A DNA stretch of 64,000 nucleotides from Planctomycetota bacterium (GCA_021413885.1 JAIOPM010000057.1:1-64000), one strand, 5' to 3'. Positions 26,226 through 35,502 are shown, numbered from the stretch's first letter. Numbers and translations: made by a program. Notes: a model not told the origin generated them from the letters alone.

Positions 26226-26304
26226 GGCGTGGTCGCTTCGCCGCCGCAAACGGAGTCCCAGAGAGGCTTGCGCACCGCCCCGTTCGTCCGTTGACTCACC
26301 CACC

Positions 26305-28155
26305 ATGCACGACGGCAAAGAGCTGAAGGAGTTCACGCTCCGCGCCCTGCTCTGCGGGCTCGTCTTCGGTTGCCTCTTCGGCGCGGCGAACGCGTACCTC
26401 GGGTTGAAGGCCGGGTTGACGGTCTCGACGTCGATCCCGATCGCGGTGTTGTCGGCGGCGGTGCTGAAACTCTTCGCGCGCAAGTCGAGCACGTTGCTCG
26501 AAGCCAACCTCGCGCAGACGGTCGGCAGCGCGAGCTCCTCGCTCGCGTCCGGCACGATCTTCACGATCCCCGCGCTCTACCTCTGGGGCATCGTCCCGCC
26601 GTACCACCAGATCGCGTTGCTCGCGCTCGCCGGCGGATTGCTCGGCATCCTCGCGATGGTGCCGTTGCGCAGGCTCTTGATCGTCGACGCCGATCGCGAG
26701 CTCCCTTACCCCGAAGGCCGCGCGTGCGCAGAAGTGTTGCGAGCGACCGAGCGCGGCGGCGGCGGCGGACGTTGGATCTTCATCGGCATCGCGCTCGGCG
26801 CGGCGATCAAGTTGCTCGCGTCGCAAGGACATTTCGTGCCGGAGCAACTCGCGTGGGCGCTCGGCAACAACGCGTTGCTGTCGATCGCAGTCGCGCCGGC
26901 GTTGCTCGCGGTCGGATTCATCGTCGGGTTCCGCGCGTCGGCGGTGATGGTGTCGGGCGGACTGATCGCGTCGCTCGTGCTCTATCCGTTGGTGACGAAA
27001 GCCCACGCGTACGGCGTCGGCGATCCGGCGCTCGCGATGACGAGCTCGCAGGTGAAGAGCCGCTTCCTGATCTACGTCGGCGCCGGCGCCGTCGCGGCGG
27101 CGGGCTTGGTGACGGTGATCCGCACCGCGCCGACGATGTGGAGTTCGTTGCGCGCGGTGCTCGCCGGTTTGAAGCGTGGAGGAGCGAACGCGAGCGACGA
27201 ACGCACCGACCGCGACCTTCCGCCGATCGTGCTGGTCGTCGGACTCATCGTGTTGTTCGTCGCGCTCGCGTGGAGCCCGAGTTTCTTCGCGGGCAACTTG
27301 GACGCGGGCACGCGTGTGCTCGCGGCGTGCGGCGTGCTCGTGTTCGGTTTCTTGTTCGTGCCCGTGTCGTCGCGCCTAGTCGGCGTGATCGGCGTGTCGT
27401 CGAACCCGACGTCGGCGATGGCGTTGATCACGTTGACCGGCACCGCGGGCGTGTTCCTGTGGCTCGGTTGGCGCGGCCTCGACGCGCGCGCGGCGGTGTT
27501 GACCGTCGGCACGGTCGTGTGCGTCGCCGCGTCGAAAGCGGGCGACATCTCGCAGGACTTGAAGACCGGCTTCCTCGTTCGAGCGACGCCCTCGCGCCAA
27601 CAATTCGGCCAGATGATCGCGGCCGCGGTCGCGTGTTGGGCGGTCGCCGGAGTCGTGTGGGCGATCGGCTCGCGGCCCGGCGGCTTCGGCGAAGGCGGCA
27701 TGCCCGCGCCGCAAGCGACGTTGATGAAGACGGTGATCGAAGCGGTGCTCGGCGATGCGCTGCCGTGGGATTTGCTCGGCTCGGGCGCGGCGTTGTCGAT
27801 CGTCGCGGTGCTGGTCGGCTTGCCCGCGCTGCCGTTCGCGCTCGGCATCTATCTGCCGCTCGCGACGATGGCGACGGTCTTCGTCGGCGGCTGCATCCGC
27901 GCGCTCGCCGAACGCAATCCCGAGCGCTCGAACATCGAGACCGGCATCCTCTGCGCATCCGGTTTCGTCGCAGGCGAAGGCCTCGCCGGCGTCTTCATCG
28001 CAGGCTGGGCCTTCTACAAGAACACCGGCGCGTACAAGCCGCCGGAAGCGACCGCGCTCGAACTGTGTGGCGCCGCGGGGCTGATGCTGGTCGCGTGCGC
28101 GGTGCTGTTCGCCGCCGGTCGCGCGAAGCGCGTGTCCAGCGAAGGTACACCGTGA
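26305..28155 (+). CDS. OPT-family oligopeptide/metal-chelate transporter
   Basis: 616 residues from ATG 26305 (MHDGKELKEFTLRALLCG); frames open upstream to 26080 are not protein-like. About fourteen to sixteen hydrophobic helices are present. 'NAYLGLKAGLTVSTSIPIAV' is the OPT signature near the N terminus; 'DRELPYPEGRACAEVL', 'NPTSAMALITL', 'GDISQDLKTGFLVRATP' and 'LGIYLPLATMATVFVGG' follow, all in the order of the bacterial OPT (YSL-like) proteins. The family imports oligopeptides or metal-peptide/metal-siderophore complexes by proton symport. It diverges from the metal-efflux operon, so it may handle metal-bound peptides, but the substrate is unknown. No clear ribosome site precedes the ATG. 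Confidence 0.92.
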   Translation: MHDGKELKEFTLRALLCGLVFGCLFGAANAYLGLKAGLTVSTSIPIAVLSAAVLKLFARKSSTLLEANLAQTVGSASSSLASGTIFTIPALYLWGIVPPYHQIALLALAGGLLGILAMVPLRRLLIVDADRELPYPEGRACAEVLRATERGGGGGRWIFIGIALGAAIKLLASQGHFVPEQLAWALGNNALLSIAVAPALLAVGFIVGFRASAVMVSGGLIASLVLYPLVTKAHAYGVGDPALAMTSSQVKSRFLIYVGAGAVAAAGLVTVIRTAPTMWSSLRAVLAGLKRGGANASDERTDRDLPPIVLVVGLIVLFVALAWSPSFFAGNLDAGTRVLAACGVLVFGFLFVPVSSRLVGVIGVSSNPTSAMALITLTGTAGVFLWLGWRGLDARAAVLTVGTVVCVAASKAGDISQDLKTGFLVRATPSRQQFGQMIAAAVACWAVAGVVWAIGSRPGGFGEGGMPAPQATLMKTVIEAVLGDALPWDLLGSGAALSIVAVLVGLPALPFALGIYLPLATMATVFVGGCIRALAERNPERSNIETGILCASGFVAGEGLAGVFIAGWAFYKNTGAYKPPEATALELCGAAGLMLVACAVLFAAGRAKRVSSEGTP

Positions 28156-28379
28156 ACGCAGCGACGACCTTCGCGGGACTCGGAGGCGGCGCGGCGGGTT
28201 CCACCGCACAGGCCGGCCTCGGAGCCCGCGACACGGCAGCAGCGACTTGAGGGAGGGAAAGACCCGTACCGTCGGCTGACGTGTCGCGGAAGATTGCATG
28301 ATGGGCGGCTGGTCTGGAGCTGTCCGCCATGTCGCGGACCTTCTCGCTCCGAGCAGCTTCGCCCCTCGGACACCTCTTC

Positions 28380-28971
28380 ATGCCCAAGTCGTTGACCAGT
28401 CTCTTGCGTGAAGTTCGAGCGTGCACCCTCTGCGCGTCGAGCCTTCCGCACGGCCCTCGACCCGTTCTGGCTGCGCACGCCGACGCACGCATCCTGATCA
28501 TCGGACAGGCTCCCGGCAGACGCGTGCACGCGACCGGCATTCCGTGGGACGATCCGAGCGGCAATCGCTTGCGAGAGTGGCTTGGACTCGAGCGCGAGAC
28601 CTTCTATGACGAGCGCCGGGTCGCGCTGATTCCAATGGGGGTTCTGCTATCCGGGGACGAGCCGTTCCGGTGACTTGCCGCCGAGGCCTGAGTGCGCCGC
28701 CGCGTGGCACCAGCCGCTGCTCGATCGACTTCCCCGCGTGCGGCTCGTGCTGCTGCTCAGTCGGTACGCGCACGATGCGTACCTCGGCGCGCGCTGCAAG
28801 GAGTCGCTCACCGACACCGTCAAAGCCTGGAAGGAATATGGCCCTCGCTACCTGCCGCTTCCCCATCCGAGTCCGCGCAACAACATCTGGCTGCGCAAGA
28901 ACCCCTGGTTCGCGCGCAACGTCCTCGTCGACCTGAAGGAGCGGGTGGAAGCGGCGCTCGGATCGACGTGA
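28380..28971 (+). pseudogene. Uracil-DNA glycosylase family protein, broken by a +1 frameshift in a G run
   Basis: Two halves in adjacent frames together make one ~197-residue glycosylase. First half: MPKSLTSLLREVRACTLCASS..., 'ARILIIGQAPGRRVHATGIPWDDPSG' parts and 'VALIPMG', then a stop 'SGDEPFR*'. If one G of the five-G run at 28637-28641 is removed, the frame reads 'IPMGFCYPGTSRSGDLPPRPECAAAW' and runs on to 'LPLPHPSPRNNIWLRKNPWF' and the stop at 28971. GQAPGR and HPSPRNN are the two catalytic-site motifs of the family, and CTLC fits an Fe-S ligand pair. Either a true pseudogene or a base-calling error in the homopolymer. Uracil removal from DNA would be its role if intact. Confidence 0.85.
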
Positions 28972-29214
28972 AGTTGGCAGTCGCGCGCGACCGATGGAAT
29001 CGTGTGCTTCGGCGGGAGCCGATGCCACAGCCGGCGTGATCCCCGGGCGCGGGCGCGCGCCACTCGCGAGGACTCGCGGCATGGAAGCGAGCGCGGTGCA
29101 GCGCCCGAGTCGAACTTCAGCGCGGATCGGATCGCAGGCTGCGTCTCGCGGACACGCGCGATCACGCTGCGCCGTCCAGTGTGAAGCAAGTCGCCGGCGC
29201 GCGCGCGTCCCACG

Positions 29215-29994
29215 TCATTTCGCGTCGAGCTTCTCGAGCAACTTCGCCAGTTCCTCGCCGCCCGCCGCGTCGCCCAGCGCGACCGCGAGTTCATGCGCGC
29301 GCGTCGCCGCGATCTTCGCGCGCGGCTTGCGGCCGAGGGCGGAGGCGAGGTTCGCGACCGCGGCGGTCTCCTGGTACTCGTTCCCGACGAGGCGCAGGTC
29401 GTGATAGATCTGCGCGGCGAGCGCGTGGGCCGTCAACGCTTCCGCCTGTTTGCCGAGCGCTTCGTACGACGCGCCCATCGCCGAATAGCCCATCGCCGTC
29501 CCCCACCAATCGCCGAGCGGCTGCGCGAGGTCGCGGCACTCGGTCGCGCGCTTCAACGCCTCGTCCGCCTTCTTCCCCTTCAACGCCTTGTGCGCTTCGG
29601 AGTGCGCAGCCTGTCCGCGACGGAACGCCTTCTGTTGGTCGGCGTCGAGGCCGGAGAAGGAGCTCGCGTAGTCCGCGAAGATCGTCGTGCCGAACGCCTG
29701 GTCCGCGGCGAGCGCGCCGAAGATCGCGGTCGCGTGCATCTCCTCGATCTCCTTCGCGTCGACCGTTTGCTTCGCCTTCGCGGCGGCTTCGATCTTCGCG
29801 AGCGAGCCTTCGAGGTAGGAATCGATCGTGCCGAGCGTCTCGTCGGGATGCGCCTTCCACAACTCGACGGTGCCGGCGACGTCTTTCGCCTTCGCGAGTT
29901 CGGCGAAGCGCGCTCCAACGTCGTCGCCTTGGGCGGCGAGGACCAACGGAGCGCAGAGGGCGGCGGCGAACAGGGACGGGACGATCAGCTTCAT
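29215..29994 (-). CDS. Secreted helical (TPR-like) protein of unknown function
   Basis: 259 residues. A clear signal peptide (MKLIVPSLFAAALCAPLVLAAQG) is followed by an all-helical, Ala/Lys/Glu-rich protein. Repeated 30-40-residue helix pairs such as 'AMGYSAMGASYEALGKQAEAL' and 'LVGNEYQETAAVANLASALG' look like tetratricopeptide repeats. No catalytic motif is visible. The protein is probably periplasmic and may bind partners. The ribosome site AGGAGAACCC precedes ATG 29994. It stands alone: the upstream neighbour on the same strand (MoaB) ends 38 bases away, so cotranscription from the moaB side is possible. Confidence 0.72.
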   Translation of the reverse strand: MKLIVPSLFAAALCAPLVLAAQGDDVGARFAELAKAKDVAGTVELWKAHPDETLGTIDSYLEGSLAKIEAAAKAKQTVDAKEIEEMHATAIFGALAADQAFGTTIFADYASSFSGLDADQQKAFRRGQAAHSEAHKALKGKKADEALKRATECRDLAQPLGDWWGTAMGYSAMGASYEALGKQAEALTAHALAAQIYHDLRLVGNEYQETAAVANLASALGRKPRAKIAATRAHELAVALGDAAGGEELAKLLEKLDAK

Positions 29995-30032
29995 GGGTTC
30001 TCCTGAAAAGGGCGCGAGAGTCTAGCAGCCAC

Positions 30033-30545
30033 TCAACGCTTCGTTCCGCGCGATTGGGAGACGAGATGGCCCGCTTCCTTCAACACGATCTCGTCGAGGG
30101 CGAGCGCGAGGGCTTTCGGCGAACCGGGCAGCGCGAGCACGACCTTGCCCGCGAGGATTCCGCCGAGCGCGCGGGAGAGGATCGTCGCCGAGCCGATCTC
30201 GCGGAAGCTGAGCCAGCGGAAGAGCTCGCCAAAGCCCGGGATCTCGCTGTCGAGGAGCTTGCGCAGCGTGTCGAACGTGACGTCGCGCGGCGCGATGCCG
30301 GTGCCGCCGGTCGAGAGCACGAGCTCGACCTCGGGATCCGCGACGGCGCGGCGCACCGCGGATTCGATCTCGTCGCGTTCGTCGCGCACGATCTCGCGCC
30401 GCGCGACACGGTGGCCGGCGGCGGTCAGGCGCTCGACCAAGTACGCGCCGCCCTTGTCTTCCGCGCCGGTGCGCGTGTCGCTGATCGTCAGCACGGCGAA
30501 GCCGAGCGACGTTCGGCTCTCCGCGCGATGGGCTTCGAGGCTCAT
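30033..30545 (-). CDS. moaB: MoaB/MogA-family molybdopterin biosynthesis protein
   Basis: 170 residues from ATG 30545 (MSLEAHRAESRTSLGF), the length of MoaB. The fold's markers are all present: 'FAVLTISDTRTGAEDKGGAYL', 'LVLSTGGTGIAPRDVTFDT' (the GGTG nucleotide site and catalytic Asp) and 'LALPGSPKALALALDEIV'. The family adenylates molybdopterin (MogA) or has a related, less certain role (MoaB); the short length and the 'SRALGGILAGKVVLALPG' end favour MoaB. No other Moco genes are in the window. It is divergent from the M16-like gene with 45 bases between starts. Confidence 0.92.
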   Translation of the reverse strand: MSLEAHRAESRTSLGFAVLTISDTRTGAEDKGGAYLVERLTAAGHRVARREIVRDERDEIESAVRRAVADPEVELVLSTGGTGIAPRDVTFDTLRKLLDSEIPGFGELFRWLSFREIGSATILSRALGGILAGKVVLALPGSPKALALALDEIVLKEAGHLVSQSRGTKR

Positions 30546-30590
30546 CGCGCGAGTGTACCCGCGGCCCGGTCGAGGCCTAGAATCGAGCCC

Positions 30591-32549
30591 ATGCTCTCCG
30601 TCTCGCTCGGCGTCGTCTTCGTCGTTCCGTTCGTCGTCGCGACGCAAGCGCCTGGGCCGATCGCGAGAGAGACGCTCGGCAACGGCTTCGAGATCCTCTC
30701 GCTCGTCGACGCGACGGCGGGAGCGCGCATCGCCGGGACGTTGTACGTGCGCTGCGGAAGGCTCGATGAAATCGAGGGGCAGGAAGGCGCGGCCGACTTG
30801 CTCGCCGACACATGGATCGACGGCGGCAGCGAGAAGACGAGCGGCGAGGAGCTCGAAGCGTGGCTGGGCGAGCACGATGCGTCGCTTGGCGTCGCCGCGT
30901 CGACCGATCACGTCTCGATCGACTTCCAGTGCGCGAGTGCGGACCTCGCGGGGCTCTACGCGAAGCTCGGCGAGCTCGTCGCGACGCCGCGCTATCCGGA
31001 GAGTTCGTTCCTCGTCGCGCGCGACGCGTTGGCGGATGCGTGCGAGAGCGACGAGGTCGAGCTCGAGCCGTATCGCGTGCTCGAGCGTTTCGCGCTCGGC
31101 CCCGGAATTCGCGCGGGCCGCGCCGCGTCGCGGGCGAGCGTGCTCTCGATCGAGCGCGACGAACTCGTTTTCTTCCATCGCGCGTACCTCGTGCCAGACC
31201 GCATGTTGCTCGGGCTCAGCGGCGCGATCGACGCGCAGGCGCTCGCGGCGACACGCGCGTTCGCCGAGGCGTTGCCGGCGCTCGACACGCCGGCGCGCGA
31301 TTGGAGCACGCACCTCGATGCGCCGAAGCGCACGACGGTGTTGCTCGCGCCGGGCGACGAGACGCACGTATGGATCGTCGCGCCCGCGCCGAGCGTGGGC
31401 GAAGCGGATTTCGCGTTGCTCGCGCACGCCCTCGCGGGTCAGAACACCTTCATGGTGCCCCCCGAGATCGCCGAACGGCGCCGAAGCGCGGGCGTGCCCC
31501 GCGCAGACCCTTCACTCACGCTGGTGCCGTCCGAGTGGCTCTGCTCCGCCGTGTGCGTCGACGCGACGATCGATCCGGCGCGCGCCGCGAACGCGTTGAA
31601 GGAACTCGCGACGCTCTTCACGAAGGGCTCGTTCTCCGAACTCGCGGAGGACGCCAAGGCCGCAGCCGCGAACCCGCACTTCGAAGCGCCGATGTCGGCG
31701 AGAGCCCGCGTCGAACGCGCACTGCTCGACTCGATCCGCGCGCCCGAGAATCGCAAGCTCGCGATCGCGCCGACCGCCGCCGATCTCGGCGCGGCCGCCG
31801 AGCGTTGGATCGATCCCAAACGCCTCTGGGTCTTCGCGACCGGCCCGGTCGATCGCCTGCGCGCCGCATTCGCGAGCGACTACGACGTCCTGATCCTCGA
31901 CTCGACGCTGCGCGTCGGGAGCACGCAAGCGGGGCTCGAGACCGAGCAACGGCTCTTCGCCGCGATGGGCGGCGTCGAACGTTGGGCGAAGCTCGCGTCG
32001 CTCGCCACCGAAGGCGACGCGACGCTCAAGAACGGCGAGACGATCCGCACGCGGCAAGTGCGCGACATCGCGGGCTTCCGTCTGTGGCAAGAGCAGACGC
32101 GCGGCGGCGCGGTCGAGGTCACCGTGCTCGACGCGACCGCGATGACGACCGTGCGCGGTAACACGGTGCTGAAGCAACCGAGCGAGATGCAGGCGCGCGT
32201 GCTGCGGCGTTCGGCGTGCCACCTCTATCAAGTGCTGCACGATCTCGCCCGCGGCGCGGGACGCGGCGTGCGCGTCGGCGAGGACGGCCTGCTCGAAGTG
32301 CTGCGGCCCGAAGGCCTGCTGTGTTGGATCGCGCTCGACGCGAACGGTCGGCCGCAACGTCTCGGTTGGTCCGCCGACGCGTCGGGCGACGGCGCGACGT
32401 TCGAGTACTCGGACTGGAAGGACTTCGACGGTTTCCCGTATCCGTCGACGGTCGCGCAACCGGAAGCCGGCGTGCGCACGACGACGTCGACGTTGACGGT
32501 CGACGGCGCGCTCGACGAGGGTTTGTTCCGCCGCGGTCAGGCGCGCTGA
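30591..32549 (+). CDS. Secreted M16-peptidase-fold protein lacking the zinc-binding HxxEH motif
   Basis: 652 residues from ATG 30591; the much longer open frame upstream is not protein-like. A signal peptide (MLSVSLGVVFVVPFVVATQA) is followed by an M16 N-terminal domain: 'GNGFEILSLVDATAGARIAGTLYVRCGRLDE' in pieces and then 'GQEGAADLLADTWIDGGSEKTSGEE'. Active M16 peptidases read GLAHLLEHMLFKGT here; this protein has DLLAD in place of HLLEH, so both His ligands and the catalytic Glu are gone. A second M16-like half follows (to ~440), and the C-terminal ~200 residues resemble a LolA-like lipoprotein-binding fold ('TRQVRDIAGFRLWQEQTRGG', 'YSDWKDFDGFPYPSTV'). It probably binds but does not cut. 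The end overlaps the convergent BtpA gene by 13 bases. Confidence 0.78.
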   Translation: MLSVSLGVVFVVPFVVATQAPGPIARETLGNGFEILSLVDATAGARIAGTLYVRCGRLDEIEGQEGAADLLADTWIDGGSEKTSGEELEAWLGEHDASLGVAASTDHVSIDFQCASADLAGLYAKLGELVATPRYPESSFLVARDALADACESDEVELEPYRVLERFALGPGIRAGRAASRASVLSIERDELVFFHRAYLVPDRMLLGLSGAIDAQALAATRAFAEALPALDTPARDWSTHLDAPKRTTVLLAPGDETHVWIVAPAPSVGEADFALLAHALAGQNTFMVPPEIAERRRSAGVPRADPSLTLVPSEWLCSAVCVDATIDPARAANALKELATLFTKGSFSELAEDAKAAAANPHFEAPMSARARVERALLDSIRAPENRKLAIAPTAADLGAAAERWIDPKRLWVFATGPVDRLRAAFASDYDVLILDSTLRVGSTQAGLETEQRLFAAMGGVERWAKLASLATEGDATLKNGETIRTRQVRDIAGFRLWQEQTRGGAVEVTVLDATAMTTVRGNTVLKQPSEMQARVLRRSACHLYQVLHDLARGAGRGVRVGEDGLLEVLRPEGLLCWIALDANGRPQRLGWSADASGDGATFEYSDWKDFDGFPYPSTVAQPEAGVRTTTSTLTVDGALDEGLFRRGQAR

Positions 32550-33355
32550 ACGAACGCGCGGAAGAGCTTCACGAGCCGCTTCACGCGCGCCGCGTCGACT
32601 TCCGCGGCGACGTCGCCGTCGCGCTTGAACCACGTGCCGACGATCGCGCCGTCGCAGTGCGGCAAGAGTTCCTTCGCGTTGTCGATCGTCAGGCCGGAGC
32701 CGACGAGCAACGGCGCATTCGGCACCGCCGCGCGTATCCGCGACAACGTCTCGACGTCGACCGGAGCTCCTGTCCGCGTGCCGCTGACGATCAACGCGTC
32801 CGCGAGGCCGCGTTCGCGCGCGTCGCGGCTCGCGTCCTCGATCGACTCGCGGCCGAGCGGCGTCGCGTGCTTGACGTGGACGTCGGCGAGGATCTGCGCC
32901 TCCGGCGCCAGGCGCGCGCGTTCGCGCAGGAGCTCCGCCGCGCGGCCCTGGATCACGCCTTGATCGGTAACCGCGGCGCCGACGAGGACGTTGACGCGCA
33001 GGAAGCTCGCGCCGGTCGCCGCGCAGATCCCGAGCGCCGCGCGCGCGTCGTTGCGCAACACGTTGACGCCGACCGGCACGCGCCGCGCGATCGCGGACAC
33101 GGCCGACACCGCGAGCGCGAGCGACGCGATCGTCTCCGCCGGAACGGTCTCGGCGTGGAACGGCACATCGCCGAAGTTCTCGACGATCAACGCGTTGCAA
33201 CCGCCGTCGAGCAGCGCTCGCGCGTCGGCGAGCGCGCGCCGCAACGGCGCCTCGCGATCGCCGGCGAACCGCGGCGCGCCGGGCGTCGCGAGCAAATGGA
33301 CGACGCCGATCAGGATCGGCCGCTGACGCAGGAGCGCCTTCATGAGGCGCGGCAT
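32537..33355 (-). CDS. BtpA/SgcQ-family TIM-barrel protein
   Basis: 272 residues from ATG 33355 (MPRLMKALLRQRP); a second ATG at 33343 is equally possible. 'PILIGVVHLLATPGAPRF' near the start and 'NALIVENFGDVPFHAETVPAETIASL' in parts are the BtpA signature; 'VPVGVNVLRNDARAALGICAATGASFLRVN', 'ADALIVSGTRTGAPVDVETL' and 'PLLVGSGLTIDNAKELL' are barrel strands with the phosphate-binding end. The family is named after a protein needed for stable photosystem I in cyanobacteria, but in other bacteria its role is unknown; it may be a sugar-phosphate enzyme. No linked pathway genes are visible. Confidence 0.88.
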   Translation of the reverse strand: MPRLMKALLRQRPILIGVVHLLATPGAPRFAGDREAPLRRALADARALLDGGCNALIVENFGDVPFHAETVPAETIASLALAVSAVSAIARRVPVGVNVLRNDARAALGICAATGASFLRVNVLVGAAVTDQGVIQGRAAELLRERARLAPEAQILADVHVKHATPLGRESIEDASRDARERGLADALIVSGTRTGAPVDVETLSRIRAAVPNAPLLVGSGLTIDNAKELLPHCDGAIVGTWFKRDGDVAAEVDAARVKRLVKLFRAFVQRA

Positions 33356-33466
33356 CCTAGCCGGGGCGTCGCGCGCGCGGCCACGCGTATCCGACGTGTA
33401 ATCCAGCGCTGCCGCCTTCACGCTGCGCTCATCCGCTCGTAGCGAACTCGTGCAAGGACACACGAA

Positions 33467-34282
33467 GTGAGCGAAAGCCTCGGAAGAGATCGGATCGAGC
33501 GGCGCGCGGGCGCGTTCTGCTTCACCGAAACGTGGCACGCCCCCGCGCTCGTGCTGAATGAGCACGAGCACGAACTCGCGTGCGTTCACTTCGTGTTGGC
33601 GGGCTGTTACTGCGAGACATTCGACGGACGCGAACGACAGCTCCAGCCCGGCGCGTTGCTTTACAAGCCTCCGGGCGTGCGCCACGCGAATCGCTTCCAT
33701 GACGTGGGCGCTCGCACGTTGCGACTCGAACTCGATCGAGAGCTGGTCGCCGACCTGGGCGACCGAGCGCGGCTCGCGCGCGACACGCGGGAGAACGAGC
33801 TCGAGCTGCTCGCTCGGCGCTTGCACGCGGAACTCCTCGCCGAAGACGACCTGTCGCCGCTCGCACTCGAGGGCCTGGCGCTCGAACTCACGGCCGCGCT
33901 CTTTCGCCGCGCTCGCGACCGAAGGAACGACCTGCGGCTCGCCGAACGCTGCGCCGAACACCTGCAGGAACGCTTCCGTGGATCCCTAGGACTCTCCGAC
34001 CTCGCGCGTGAGTTCGGCGCGGACCGCACCGCCCTCGCCCGCGCCTTCCGCGCTCGTTTCCGCACCTCGATCGGCGAGTACTTGCGTCGTCTGCGCGTCG
34101 GGGAAGTGATGCGCGAACTCTCGCGCGGCGAGCGACGCCTCGTCGACATCTCGCTCGCCGCGGGATTCGCCGACCAGAGTCACTGCACTCGAGTGTTTCG
34201 CACGTTGACCGGGCTGACGCCGAGCGCCTGGGCACGTCGAACGGGCGTACACGCCGCGCGCGAACGCCGCCTGGATCTGTGA
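33467..34282 (+). CDS. AraC-family transcriptional regulator
   Basis: 271 residues from GTG 33467, with AAGGA 8-9 bases upstream. The N-terminal part (~10-110) is a cupin-like effector domain ('EHELACVHFVLAGCYCETFDGRERQLQPGALLYKPPGVRHANRFHD' in pieces, with the His and Glu pattern of AraC-type sensors). The C-terminal ~100 residues hold two helix-turn-helix units: 'LSDLAREFGADRTALARAFR' and 'VDISLAAGFADQSHCTRVFRTLTGLTPSAWAR', the AraC/XylS DNA-binding signature. It likely controls the gene immediately downstream at 34375 or itself; the ligand is unknown. Confidence 0.92.
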   Translation: MSESLGRDRIERRAGAFCFTETWHAPALVLNEHEHELACVHFVLAGCYCETFDGRERQLQPGALLYKPPGVRHANRFHDVGARTLRLELDRELVADLGDRARLARDTRENELELLARRLHAELLAEDDLSPLALEGLALELTAALFRRARDRRNDLRLAERCAEHLQERFRGSLGLSDLAREFGADRTALARAFRARFRTSIGEYLRRLRVGEVMRELSRGERRLVDISLAAGFADQSHCTRVFRTLTGLTPSAWARRTGVHAARERRLDL

Positions 34283-34374
34283 GTCGGGATCACGGACGTT
34301 CCAGGCCGACACGGGCGTTCAAGACGACGCCAGGAATGCGGTGCGAGGATCCGCGAGGCAAGAAAGGAACCGCC

Positions 34375-35463
34375 ATGCACCTCACTCTTCTCGCTCTGAT
34401 TCCGTTCATCTCCACGCCGCTCGCGCCGCGCTTCCAGGACGCAAGGCCGCAGCCCTCGGCGCCGGCGCCGGACCATCTGCATCACGCTCCCGGGACGGCA
34501 ACCGCCAAGGCTGCGATCGCGCACGTCGAACGCCGCGGTCATGGACCCGTGCCGGTCGTTCTGCTCGCCGGCGCTCCGTTCGGTTGGCGGGCGTGGGAGA
34601 ACTTCATGACCCGCAACGCCGAGCGCTACACGATGATCGCGATCACGCCGGCGGGATACGACGGCACGCCGCCGCTCGCGATGCCTGCGCCCGAGCACGA
34701 AGACTACGGCGAGCGCGCCTGGACCGAAGCGTTGCTGACCGAGATCGACGCACTGGTCCGCAAGGAGTTCATCGGGGAGAAGAAGCTCGGTGCCGCGGTC
34801 GTGGTCGGTCACCACTTGATGAGCGACTACTACGCCGTCCGCCTGGCGGCGGAGCATCCCGAGCTCGTCCGTGCCGTCGTCTCCGTCGCCGGGCTGGGCT
34901 CCGCGCCGGTCGGCCGGGGATCGACTACTCGCGCGGACCGCCTCGCCTTCGTCCGCGAGAAGCGCGCGCCCTTCTTTCGCGCGGTCTCCCAGGAGACGTG
35001 GAACGCGAACACCTTCTCCGCGAGCGCGCTGTCGAACGACGCGACGCGAGGAAAGTCCCTGTTCGAGGCGGAGATCGCCGTGCCGCTCGCGACGCAGATC
35101 CGGTACTACCTCGAGTACATGACCGACGACCTCGAAAGCGCGATCGCGAAAGTCGGATGCCCGATCCTCTCGCTCCAGCTCCGCGTCGGCGGCTCGTTGG
35201 ACAGCCTCTCCGACGAGGTCAAGAAGATGCTTGTGCAGCGGTTCGGCAGCCTCGAAGAAGCCGCGAAGCAGGTCCAGTTCGGCGGACCGTGGGACTCGCT
35301 CGCGGCGCTCGCGAAGCCGGGAGTGCTGCAGGTGCAACAGCTCGGCGGCGGGGCAGCGTTCGCGATGGACGATGAGCCCGAGGCATTCGATCGTCAGCTT
35401 GCCGAGTTCATCGACGGTCTGCCGAAGCCCGCGGCGACGGCGGGCAAGACCAAGAAGCCGTGA
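34375..35463 (+). CDS. Secreted alpha/beta-hydrolase-fold protein with no catalytic serine at the nucleophile elbow
   Basis: 362 residues from ATG 34375, which has AAAGGAAC 5 bases upstream; a signal peptide follows (MHLTLLALIPFISTPLAPRF). The fold is read from 'VPVVLLAGAPFGWRAWENF' (oxyanion region), 'AAVVVGHHLMSDYYAVRLAAEHPELVRAVVSVAG' in parts (elbow) and 'LQQFGGPWD...DEPEAFDRQLAEFI' (C-terminal helix). The elbow that should be G-H-S-x-G-G is G-H-H-L-M-S, so the serine is replaced by His. A shifted Ser in MSD is the only nearby serine. The protein may be a binding or dead homologue, or use another nucleophile. AraC regulator precedes it by 92 bases. Confidence 0.75.
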   Translation: MHLTLLALIPFISTPLAPRFQDARPQPSAPAPDHLHHAPGTATAKAAIAHVERRGHGPVPVVLLAGAPFGWRAWENFMTRNAERYTMIAITPAGYDGTPPLAMPAPEHEDYGERAWTEALLTEIDALVRKEFIGEKKLGAAVVVGHHLMSDYYAVRLAAEHPELVRAVVSVAGLGSAPVGRGSTTRADRLAFVREKRAPFFRAVSQETWNANTFSASALSNDATRGKSLFEAEIAVPLATQIRYYLEYMTDDLESAIAKVGCPILSLQLRVGGSLDSLSDEVKKMLVQRFGSLEEAAKQVQFGGPWDSLAALAKPGVLQVQQLGGGAAFAMDDEPEAFDRQLAEFIDGLPKPAATAGKTKKP

Positions 35464-35502
35464 CCCCGGCGTATCGAGCCGCACCGAGGCGGCCCGGTGA
35501 AA

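Noticed and set aside
28329-28379. Upstream in-frame ATG for the uracil-DNA glycosylase
   Set aside because: Family members begin at about the MPKSLTSLLREV position; the added part lacks similarity.
33343-33355. Alternative BtpA start at 33343
   Set aside because: Not rejected on evidence; only noted, as neither ATG has a good ribosome site.
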